A DNA stretch of 64,000 nucleotides from Rhabditoides inermis (taxonomy: Eukaryota; Nematoda; Chromadorea; Rhabditida; Rhabditidae). The stretch is from positions 110,001-174,000 of the forward strand of contig CAWZYM010000332.1 of assembly GCA_963966185.1 (NCBI GenBank), in the 5' to 3' direction. Each line of letters begins with the position of its first letter. Position 1 is the stretch's first letter. The position numbers and the translations under genes are program-made. Shown piece after piece: positions 45,600-54,977 of the stretch. The notes beneath the pieces are model-generated. The model had not been told where the DNA came from, did no database searches, and was given only the letters and a program-made list of their open reading frames with translations.

Positions 45600-46300
45600 T
45601 TCATGGGTTGTGTATAGACCGCTGGCATTAGAGGGATTCGGTTAGACACTCTGCTATTGTAGCAGACAAACATGGTAAACAAGAAAACAAGGCATGTTGT
45701 GGTTTGGGGAGCTCTCTATAAGGAGAATGCAGGGTTGGGTGAATTATGAGGGGGGGGGGGGTGACGTTTCGCAAGTACAGTTCGAACGTGTCGTTGATGT
45801 GATAACTGATAACATAACAGGATCGCGACACGCGGCGCACTCTCTCTCTCGCCCGCACTCCTTATCTGCGTCTCTTCTCATGCACAGTGTCTCGCGTCTT
45901 GCACGTCTCCACTCTCTGCCGTCAGGCATGGAGTGTGACTGAGCCGGCTCGGCTACACTGATTTGCGGTGTGTCAATCCTTTACAGGTAGAACACAATGC
46001 AACACGATGTATGGGTCGGGAGAGGATGAGAGAAAGAGAGAGAGAGAGAGAAGGGGGAAGGGGAAAGTCGTGATTAGTGATGTGTCTGATTAGTTTGTTC
46101 ACGGGGCTTATCCTTATGTAGTCTATGTGTAGTGTTTATCTTATAGTTAAAACCCTATACTTTTTTTGGTTCACAATGTCAGCCTTCGAATCTGTGCCGC
46201 TCGCATCTGCCAGAGAAAACGTTTTCGAGCTCCAGACTGACTGAACGCTCTTTGACCGCCGCGTAGGGCGAGAGGAACGCGAAAATCGAAAAAAAGAAGT
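45600..46300. other. Intergenic, no gene seen
   Basis: The stretch contains a G10 run, short GA tracts and AT-rich sequence. I see no exon with flanking splice sites. Confidence 0.3.
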
Positions 46301-46339
46301 AGGAACTCTGAAGAAACAAGTAAATCGTTATAAAACACT

Positions 46340-46705
46340 TAAAAAACTGTAACTCAGTTGATAAGGGAGATTTTGAGTTGCACCAAAAAGAAAACTGTAG
46401 TTCACTGTAGTCTGCATGTGGCTGCGTATGTTTGTTTCGTGATTACATCAGTGTTAGGCCCCATTTATTTACTTTATTACGTCATCTGGCCGTTTCTCGC
46501 TCTGCGCGGTAAGGAAAACTCCGGCACAAAGAACGGAACGACGAAACAAGCCGCATGCAGACGATGAAAGTATAGCTTTCTTTTCGTGAAACTCAACATT
46601 CTTCTTCTTAACGGAGTTACAGATATTGTTTTCTTTTGTATCAATTTTTAAATTTAATATTTTTTCTACAGAACTTTTACTGTTTACGGATTGTACAGCG
46701 TTTGT
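46340..46705 (+). mobile_element. Diverged mariner-type MITE copy
   Basis: The inner inverted blocks (GAGTTGCACC, GTAGTTCACTGTAGTCTGCATGTG, GTAACTC/GGAGTTAC) match those of the MITE at 47,725-48,231. The right end ACGGATTGTAC is retained; the left terminal repeat is not recognisable. It lies directly upstream of the kelch pseudogene and may have replaced its 5' part. Confidence 0.6.
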
Positions 46706-46774
46706 CTACATTCACTTGTGCGATGAACTGCTTATTGAGAAATTGTGATAAGAATTGAGCCTACTGCTGTTTAG

Positions 46775-47551
46775 TTCCCTCATTGGCACTCCGGAGTTTC
46801 GCGGACTAGAAAAAGCTGATCTGCATCTGCGTTCCTTTCTCGAAGGTACACTTTTTTCTTTCCTTTTACTCCGTTCATTTTTTTAGACGAGTCATTTGTC
46901 CGCTTGGAGACAACTGTGTTTTCTGGAGTGTGCAACTGGGTGCAGGATGATCCGGAAAACAGAAAGCAGAATGAGTTTCCGTCACCTGTGGGTTCACATT
47001 ATTCTTAAACTGTTCTCTCTCGTTCGTCTCTCGTCACTGGATAAAGACTATCTGATGAATATTGTCGGAAAGGAGCCACGGACATGGAATGTTTCAAGCT
47101 ATACGTGCAATGTATAGAAGTTAGTGAATTCGAAATTGAAAGCGAAGCACTGATTGTGAAAAGCCTTGAAAATCCCGATATTCAGTCTACGTTGATGACA
47201 TCCTTGCAACGATCTCGCATCAGCCAGCAACCTACTCACAGAAATTGGAAGGCAAGCGGAACTTGGACGGATGGACCGAAGCTGGGTGTGAACATGTGAG
47301 TATTCTCATGATCTCCACTTCCAGACCGACTTTCAATAGGTTCCGGTGTTCGGCGGTTGTGTTCGACGGACGAGTTTATTGCGCGGGGAAACAAGTGGCT
47401 GTTCTCTCGCAAGGTGTGTCCCGTCTTCTATGTATTCCACAATAAAACAATCCAAGCCCTTTGGCGTATGATCGCGTCTCCTCCGTCTGATGGTGGCCTG
47501 GTTTTCTGGTGGCAGTGCCATCAGAGACGACGACTCGGCGTCTCTGCCTAA
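46775..47551 (+). pseudogene. Kelch-like (BACK and kelch) gene remnant
   Basis: The exon 46775-46845 (IGTPEFRGLEKADLHLRSFL) and the exon 46887-46991 (RLETTVFSGVCNWVQDDPENR) have the form of a BACK domain. The next block (LVRLSSLDKDYLMNIVGKE) fits the end of BACK but has no AG acceptor before it. From about 47,220, NWKASGTWTDGPKLGVNM and RFRCSAVVFDGRVYCAGKQ resemble one or two kelch blades. The BTB domain and most of the propeller are absent, and the frame stops at about 47,551. In intact proteins BTB-BACK-kelch recruits substrates to Cullin-3 ligases. Confidence 0.6.
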
Positions 47552-47724
47552 CACAGTGTGGGTTAGTGTGTGTATAGGATATTTCACGTGGCTTATCTCT
47601 TTCTCTCTTGCTCGTCATCACTATTATTCTGATTTGTTTCACAATTTGATCTCTATGTTCCTATATATGAATAAAGGTGTGGTCAGTCTCTTTGAAAGCC
47701 ATTCGGGAGTGTTTCGAAGGCATA

Positions 47725-48231
47725 CAGTACAATCCGTAATAAGTATAAAATTTGTAGAAGTAAGTAAAAATTATATTAAAAGTAATAAATCAATGTAATT
47801 TCGTTCAGAGGCGGAATTTCGAGTTGCATCAAAATAGAGAATTGTTGTTCACTGTAGTATGCATGTGATTGTGTACTTTGTTTTGTGATTACATCAGCGT
47901 TTGGCCGGAGTTTTCCATTTAGTTTCTCTAATCGACACTGGTCATTTCTCAGTTGGCGGGAAAATGAGCGAGATTTTATGCAAATTTTACTCGACCGACT
48001 ATCGTCATTTCTCTCGATATTCGTGAATATGGAGAACTCCGGCACAAAGCGATGAAACCACAAAACAAACTACGTAGTCACATGCAGACTACAGTGAACA
48101 ACAATTATCTCTTTTGATGTAACTCAAAATTCCGCCTCTGAACGGAGTTACAGCGATTTATTACTTTTATTATAAATATTACTTATTTCTACAAATTTTC
48201 TACTTTTGACGGATTGTACTGTAGCTAGGCA
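47725..48231 (+). mobile_element. Tc1/mariner-type MITE, 507 bp, TA target duplication
   Basis: The terminal inverted repeats CAGTACAATCCGT and ACGGATTGTACTG are flanked by TA on both sides. Most of the element is a long imperfect palindrome with arms of about 170 bp. It is inserted into an R2 repeat (47,679-48,355) whose uninterrupted counterpart is at 10,788-10,950. It has no transposase, so it is non-autonomous. Confidence 0.9.
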
Positions 48232-48387
48232 TTCCGAAGTGTTCGGGAGTGTTCGGGAGTGTTCCGAAGGCAATTCCGGAGTGTTCTGAGAGCGATTCGA
48301 AAGGCATTTCCAAAGTATTTCGGAGGCATTCGGGAGTGTTTCGAAGAGACTGACCGCTACTTCAAGGAGATGTATAGTGATACTCTT

Positions 48388-48670
48388 TCATTTGCAGTTG
48401 GAAGCAGCGCGCACGTCGATGCGTGAGTGCGCGTGGTCTAGAGGGAGACTGGAGACTAGGCAGGCATAGTATGTTTCATAATCTAGCGTGGCACTGTGTG
48501 GTGTGGGCTCGAGTCGACGGGCTTGGTGAGCTTCTGCCTGAATCGCCGTAGTTGAATGACTAGCTACAGTAACGTGGCGCTTGGGGTACTCACACGGTGG
48601 CCCTGTTCGAGAAGTAGCCGAGCTCGTACTCGTAATAGATATGAACATACTCTCCATAGTCGTGGTTCAT
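48388..48670 (-). CDS. Possible short two-exon remnant
   Basis: On the minus strand an ATG at about 48,670 opens NHDYGEYVHIYYEYELGYF to a GTGTGAG donor. A second block after an acceptor at about 48,540 is open for about 50 codons. I recognise no family and the phase is ambiguous. It may belong with the kinase remnant upstream or be chance. Confidence 0.2.
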
Positions 48671-49049
48671 ACTAATTTGAGAGTATTAAGAATGGGGCGT
48701 TATGATGATAGAACATCGAGAATCGAGAGATCGTATTGTGAGTGAAATCTAAAATGATTAGATGTGCGCGCGGTGAGCGGCAGCGGTGCCATGTGTGGGG
48801 AGAGGAGAAACTGACATGCTGTGAAGCGCCCAGCCGACACGGTAAGTCGCAGTCGCATGCCATTCCAATTCCTTCTTTATTCCATTTGATCATGTCTTTT
48901 TCCTTTGTGAACAACTGTCGCATAGTTTTCAACAGTGCGAGTGAGTCAAAGTGTGAGATCTTTATCGCAAATTTGAATGCCACAAACGATTTTGTAGTAA
49001 TGCGGTCGTTAGTGATCAGATTAGAATAGATGTGGGATGTGGATCTGAT

Positions 49050-49627
49050 CTATGCGTTGTGGTTGCCGGAAGGGGTGGTGCAGTAGTCGACAAAGGCTTG
49101 GGCGGTGGGCCTGTGCCAAGGCAGGCTGGACCAGGCGAGGTGCACGAGGTTGCGCAAAACCGGCCAGCATCGAGTCGGGCAGAGTCAGCGTCTGGTCTTG
49201 GCCGATCAGCTTCGCCACCTCCTTGCCCTTCTTGACAGCGGCATAGGGCAGGGCGCCGTTGGAGTGGATCTCTCACACAGTCACGCCGTACGCCCACACA
49301 TCCGACTCCTTGGAGCAGTCGACATCGACGCGAGTGCTGCCACAGTTGACGAGCTGGAGGCATACTCTCTCTCTCTCTCTCTCTCGTTGCGCGCGGCGAT
49401 GTCACTGTGCACGACGTTGCGGGCGTGGAGATGGTGCATAGCCCGTGCGATTGACTCGCAAAACTGCATTCGCTCCGGCTCGGTGATCTAAGATCGAGTG
49501 TGAGAGATAGATAGGCGGGGCGATTTACCTTGTCACACCTCTCCTGCAGGTGCTTGTCCAGCCTGGTTCCATCGAAACTGGAGAAGACGACGAGGAATGG
49601 GCGCGCTTCGATCGACACCCCGTGAAA
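49050..49627 (-). pseudogene. Tyrosine-kinase domain pseudogene
   Basis: Minus-strand order: exon 49627-49529 (FHGVSIEARPFLVVFSSFDG, the hinge region), exon from 49,487 with MQFCESIARAMHHLHARN and the catalytic loop VVHSDIAARN (normally H-R-D), then KESDVWAYGVT, the subdomain VIII-IX start, and WSSLPWHRPTAQAFVDYC, subdomain XI. Three lesions are visible. The donor after the catalytic loop is replaced by a GA run (49,367-49,386). TGA stands where the family has Trp in the GVTVWE motif. A frameshift comes before subdomain XI. No activation loop (DFG, APE) lies between the loop and subdomain IX. An inactive relic of a nematode FER-like or receptor kinase is likely. Confidence 0.75.
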
Positions 49628-49679
49628 CTGCAAGAGCGGAGGAAAGATTCGGGTGACTGGTTGATCATAAGCAGGAATT

Positions 49680-49685
<6 letters not shown>

Positions 49686-49721
<36 letters not shown>

Positions 49722-49751
49722 GAGAGAGAGAGAGAGAGAGAGCGAGAGAGG
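49686..49751 (+). repeat. (GA)n microsatellite
   Basis: About 65 bp of GA repeats just upstream of the kinase remnant. Confidence 0.9.
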
Positions 49752-50148
49752 TAGCGGGAGAAATATAGAAAGGGTGGGGAGAGAGTAAACAGTGTTTACA
49801 AAACCGTTTCTGATATTCAGATTGTTCGCTCGCTCGTTCTCTCGCTCATGCTCATCTTTATTCACACTTTTGATCCTGGATCGTCACCGCCCCGTTCGAC
49901 CACGCTCATTCCAGGATATGGAACGGATTGCACCAAAGATGATGACCAAACCAAAGACCAAAGATGATCACTTCTCATTTTCCCGTCCCCGCGAGCGGTC
50001 GCCCCTTCCCGCGCTCAATCGAATGACCAACCGACGACAATGAAAGTCACCGCTGCCGCCGCTCGGAGATGAGTTTCTGTGGAGTAAAAACTGATTCTCG
50101 AATTGAGGCCGTTCACTGTGAGACGATAAGGCGACGCCGATTAAGCCT

Positions 50149-50312
50149 GTTGTATATCTTTTGCTGCTGACCTGAATGTTGAAAGGCAAGGTAAATACTT
50201 AGAATCGATAGGGAAGCGGCAATACCCTACTCTAAGTTTCGAGACCCTCTTAACTCGGTTAATGAACGGAGATCAGTCGTTGGCCAGGAAGCTACACCGA
50301 AAGCGCAATGCG
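50149..50312 (+). pseudogene. Duplicated exon fragment of the 55-58 kb gene, left half
   Basis: This stretch matches 57,241-57,440 at about 90% by eye, with a deletion of about 30 bp (AAGGCAAGGTAAATACT). It continues at 52,130-52,206 after the interruption. The copy includes the donor and intron sequence (GTCAGTGTATGCTTCAAAC), so it arose by DNA duplication, not by retroposition. Confidence 0.85.
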
Positions 50313-52129
50313 CTGGCCTGTGGGTGACTAGTAGGAAACTAGCTCGCCCAATTTTTTCCTACTAGGAAACTAGCTAAATTTTTGACTACTAGTAAACTAG
50401 TTCAAAAACTAGTAGAAAAATTTCCTACTAGTTTCCTACTAGTCTTTTCAAAATGGTCCCACCACGATTTGTAATATACTGTACAGCAACAAATTTCGTA
50501 TTGTTTTGACGAAAGTTGTTGTTTGTTTTGTTTTAATTGTTGTTTTTAATGTATTTTTTTCTTTGTATGCATTTATGATATCAGAGCATGTGTGTGCTCA
50601 TTCTAGTCGACCTGCCTGATCAGCATTGTCGCGCACAACATCTTTCCGTTTGTTTTTTGTTGTTGCCAAAATATTAGATGAAAGCGCATATTCATCCCTT
50701 CCGTCGTCATCTCCGTCTTCAAACCCCTCATTCATCTTCTTTTTCAAATTATATTTCCCAGTATTTATTGAATCTTAATAATTCCCGATCCGTTACACCG
50801 ATTCGCCATATTGTTCCATTGTTCGCGTTCGCTTTTTTCACTCACATTATCTCGTTCCGAAACAATTGTTTATCAAACTTTGGCACAGTATAACGTGTGA
50901 TTACAGGTGGTTTGCAGCTGGCAAGGACCCCGTACATGCGTCGCGCGTGTTCGCCCATGTGGCGCACTTCATACGTCATCAAGCAGGCGAGGTGAGACGA
51001 GGAATTGATTGTATTTCACTCTGCTGACCATCTTCAACGATTTGATTGATATTAATCACGTTATGTGAGCTAATAGCGTGTCAGCTAATAGCGCTAGTCT
51101 GTAAATGTATAGGTATTGTATTTTTACAATTTTAGGTGACGTGCCGCGGTATGGAGAGCGGACACCGACACGGCCTCGCTGGCTCTTCATCACTAGGCAA
51201 GGTGAGAATTATGTTCTATAGTGGGCGTGTGTGGTAGAGCGTTGCCTGATATGACATCTGCGTACTCTCAGCAACAGCCATGATATCGAGTATTGGCAGC
51301 ATGACCATCAAATGAGGCTGTCATAAAAAGACAAGGTCAGAGGTAATTGCAATCAGTGAAGCCTCTGATGATTGTTGATTTATCTTGAATGTTTTCTTTG
51401 AGGCGACTGGCTCGTCACGTGGAGTCGGTGATCGAAGTTCGGATAATCTGAGGCGCATGCGCGCACGCCAAGCTTCATCTCAGGTAAGGGGTAGACAACT
51501 GATTGTCATGAGCGGTGATGAGAATTTGTTGCGTTGCGTTGATTGAAGTTCACAAAACGTGTTTCAGGTCGCATGTGAACGATGACGGCGTGACCACCCG
51601 AGTCGTGCTCGAGGGCTTCATCTCCAGTCAGATGGCGGCGGTCGTGCGCCAGATGAGGAAGACATTTTGGAAGCTCCTGCATGCCCACCCCATTCTGCGC
51701 TCCTTTTACTCGTTTTCAAGCAATTCGTAAAACAGCATGATCTAAGATGTTATGACGCTACACATTCGATTGCAATATTCCTGTAAACTTAATATTTATT
51801 GTCTGTAATAAATTGAATGTTTTGAGTTGTTCACTTATTGTGCTCTGATCCTCTGATGTTGGTGAAATGATAAATTTGTTTACTCAAAATCGTTATTACT
51901 GTCCGATTTTATACAAATGACGCATAAAAAATCCTACTATATTTCAACAACAAAAAACTACTAGTAAACTAGTTCACTATTTTTCCTACTAGTTTTTCAA
52001 CAAAAAACTACTAGTAAACTAGTCACTATCGTAACTAGCCGTCTACTAATTTACCACCTCACTAGTAGGAAACTAGCTCGTTTCCTAGTAGTTTTTCGAC
52101 TAGTTTCCTACTAGTCGTGACTGAGCCGA
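50313..52129 (+). mobile_element. 1.8-kb TIR element carrying a spliced gene
   Basis: The element interrupts the duplicated exon fragment exactly, with GCG on both sides (50,310-50,312 and 52,130-52,132) where the intact locus has one GCG. Both ends are imperfect inverted repeats sharing GACTAGTAGGAAACTAG. Behind each end lie 150-200 bp packed with CTAGTAGGAAACTAG and ACTAGTAAACTAGT palindromes. The interior holds a multi-exon gene but no recognisable transposase, so it looks like a gene-capturing, non-autonomous DNA element. Confidence 0.8.
50907..51730 (+). CDS. Gene carried inside the TIR element, function unknown
   Basis: The exons are 50907-50990 (WFAAGKDPVHASRVFAHVAH), about 51136-51201 (VTCRGMESGHRHGLAGSSS), about 51404-51480 (SSRGVGDRSSDNLRRMRAR) and a last exon ending TAA at 51,730 (VVLEGFISSQMAAVVRQMRK to a Ser/Phe-rich end). 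Donors are GTGAG/GTAAG, and an AATAAA lies near 51,806. The final exon does not fit the phase of its neighbour at the strong acceptor before 51,569, so the model or the gene is imperfect. No family recognised. It could be a captured host-gene fragment. Confidence 0.4.
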
Positions 52130-52206
52130 GCGGACGGAACGTTTAGTGCCAATGTTAAAGGTCAGTGTATGCTTCAAACTTCAAACTAGTCGAATCTAGT
52201 GAAATG
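52130..52206 (+). pseudogene. Duplicated exon fragment, right half
   Basis: Continuation of the copy at 50,149. It matches 57,439-57,519, including the exon end, the donor and the start of the intron. Confidence 0.85.
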
Positions 52207-53268
52207 AAGAAAATCCATTCCACGGATGTGATGAAGTGATGAAGTCAAAGTGATGAAGTGATGAAGTGATGAAGTGATGAATTTTCCAGGATGCCGCTTG
52301 AAACGAAATTCGCAAAATCATAGTGTTTCATTGTGCCTGCACTACCGACTGCGTTCTACACCAATCATGACTAATCAGTCAGCTGTACCCATGTGTTTTT
52401 GTTTATTTCTTTGTTTAATGATGTCTTTATAATATGATTCGTGTTCTATTGTGTTATAAAATTTTTGTCATTACTGATTTGACTTGTAGTATGCGTTTGT
52501 TTTGCTTGTCACGCTCGTTTCATCGCGTTTTCGCTGGTGTTGCATGTTCGTAAATTTTGAATTTCGTAATTTGTGTTGTTGTTTTATATTGAATGTTGTT
52601 TTATTAATTTGCAACGTACTGTACATGCGTACTATTATCTGTTTCAGGGTGATGCTTGTAGGGCAAGCCGCTGCGTCGTGCTGCGACCAAGGCGTTCAAG
52701 GTGTGTGTTTATATTGTTATTTTTTTTATTATGTATGTTTCGAAAATACCTCTCATCCTCCATGAAGACCGGCTCGCTGCTTGCCTGGGTGGCATTCGAA
52801 GGCAGACTCGCCCCCCCCCCCCCCGTTCCTCCAGTAGACAGGAGAGGCGCGCGCGAGATGCCCCGCCACGCATCCACAGCTCCGTGTCTACGTTTCCAAT
52901 CACTCATCATCAATCACCTCTTCTCGCCCACCTTTTCTCGTTCCTTCGTCTTGGGCGGGCGTGTTGGACAAAGGGCGTGGTGTGGAAGGAGACGAGGATG
53001 ACAGTCGTCCGAGACCGCGCGAGTCGACACGAGACCACACCGCCACACAACAATCCTTCAACAAACAACACATTTGAAACACAACGTTTTTTTGCCACAT
53101 TCATACAGGCAATGTATGGGAATTTTTTTCACTTTTCAGGAACAAGAAAAAAACACTCCACATATGTGTTAGCTCCCCCCATAGAAACAATACGTTTCAC
53201 ACTGTCATCAACACTGAATGTATTACATTTGGTGAACATTTCTCCGGAATCGTGAAGAGAAGTCATAA
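52207..53268. other. No confident gene
   Basis: A short GATGAAGT tandem run lies at 52,225-52,280 and a C14 run at 52,810. A possible plus-strand exon (52,649-52,700) with an acceptor and a GTGTGT donor is too short to support. Confidence 0.3.
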
Positions 53269-54853
53269 TCACGACGTATTGACGTATCGCTCATCGACGG
53301 ATGTTGCTGTGAGGTCAGGGCCCGCGCACTTCTGCAGCACGGTCAAACATACTTCACATAGCGGGAAGCACGTCTTGTTGGTGGGCGTGGTGAGCTGGCT
53401 GTTGCCGCTCGGCTTGCGCGGACGCAACTCAGCCGAGCGTACCTGTGAGTAGAGTAGCAGGTCCTAACATATTGAAAACACAATTACGCAATGACGCTCA
53501 CGTAGCACTACCCTTTGGCCGGCGCCAGCGAGTGAAAGGATTTGAAAGACCCGCCTATCGATCATTTTCAAAACAACATAGCTCGGTTTCCCTACAACAT
53601 GTGAAAATTGTTTTGAGCAACGCACGTACGACCAAAGCCAACATCTTAAGGGACAGGAGCCTATTTCTGACGATTTTTCTGACGGGTGGTTTAGAAAGGT
53701 AATCGTAATCACAATCGAAATCGAACAAAAGAACGAATGTGCTGCGTTCATTAAAAAAAACTATCATCGATACTCTCAGGATAAACCGGATTAACGATTG
53801 ATTGATTGATACTCACTGAGTTCCCACTGAGTTTGATTACATAATACTCACTCACAAAATTTTGAACGAACGTTTGGTCCTGGTCCCACAGCGATCTTCA
53901 ATAGTAGTGTTTGTTTTTGTTTAACTGTGTATCTTCAACTGGTGGCTGATTATGATCTTTGCAACTCCAAATGGTGGCTGATCACCCGTTGAAGCGTCTC
54001 TCGATTCAACGGGTAATCTGGTTCTCCCCATCCCCAACCAACCATCCGCCGCCGCCGACAGGTTCATGCATAAAGTCGCCGCCGCCGTGCCCTGACTGCT
54101 GCAGCTGGCGGGCCTGCACACAAGAGTAACTATAATATTATTCATGGAGATAGTTCGCCGGGTCACGGTAGAAAACTGATCTACCCTCTTGTCGCATTCG
54201 ATCTACCTTCTAGTCGTGAGAAGACCCAAGCGCGCGCATTCAAACGCTAATATCGATCAAAGAAGCCGGCACGCGAATCAAAGAGGCCGCGACATACTCG
54301 AGTCTTTCTCGCGCCGTCTCACCTCTCTCGCTCGCAACTGAGTTTCGCCAACTGACCCCAGCTGTCAATAGGAAAAACTATCCTCCAGGCGGCGACTATA
54401 GTAACTACTATGGCTGCTGTGAAGACCGAAAGAGAAAGAGGAGAGAGATGGTGCGACCTGCTTCCGGCGACACTGCTGCTGGCGTACGAGGGAGTGGAGG
54501 TGGTCGACGCGTGGCGCACCACATTCTCGCTACTGAAAGGCAATGATTGAGAAGGTTAACAGCAAGAGAGCGACACGAGCGTTAGAAAATACAATATCCA
54601 TCCTGTTTCACACAACCACTTGGAAGCTAAAACCAATAGCATAAATTTATCCGTCGAGAATTACGTAACCAATACTACGTGATTCTCCCGTGCACACAAC
54701 AGAATGAACCGCTCTCAAGTGTTTACGCGCTAGCCTCCGCCATCATCCCATCCCCGCCTCGTCGATTATCGATCCGTTCAGACTCGCCCACACTCACCAA
54801 CCGACTCGCAAACTCGCGTCCTCCCCGGTCCGGCCCAGATTGCGCGGCACGAC
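53269..54853 (-). CDS. Partial minus-strand gene ending in a CxxC motif
   Basis: Exons seen are 54853-54798 (VVPRNLGRTGEDASLRVG), 54534-54458 (SENVVRHASTTSTPSYASS), about 54114-54043 and the terminal exon 53442-53269. The terminal exon encodes LTTPTNKTCFPLCEVCLTVL, then CAGPD, and stops with TGA. The first two joints match in phase. The third exon is open in two frames and cannot satisfy both neighbours, so another exon or a lesion exists. The clustered cysteines may bind zinc. Start and family unknown. Confidence 0.4.
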
Positions 54854-54977
54854 CTGCAATGATATCCATATAGCCTGCGCCAGAGCGATAGTTTTCGATC
54901 TACCTCGCTTGCAAAAAGATCACGATAAGAGTGTTAAGGGCTGTTGATGTGTAAAAGGGTTAGATTGTATAGAATAG

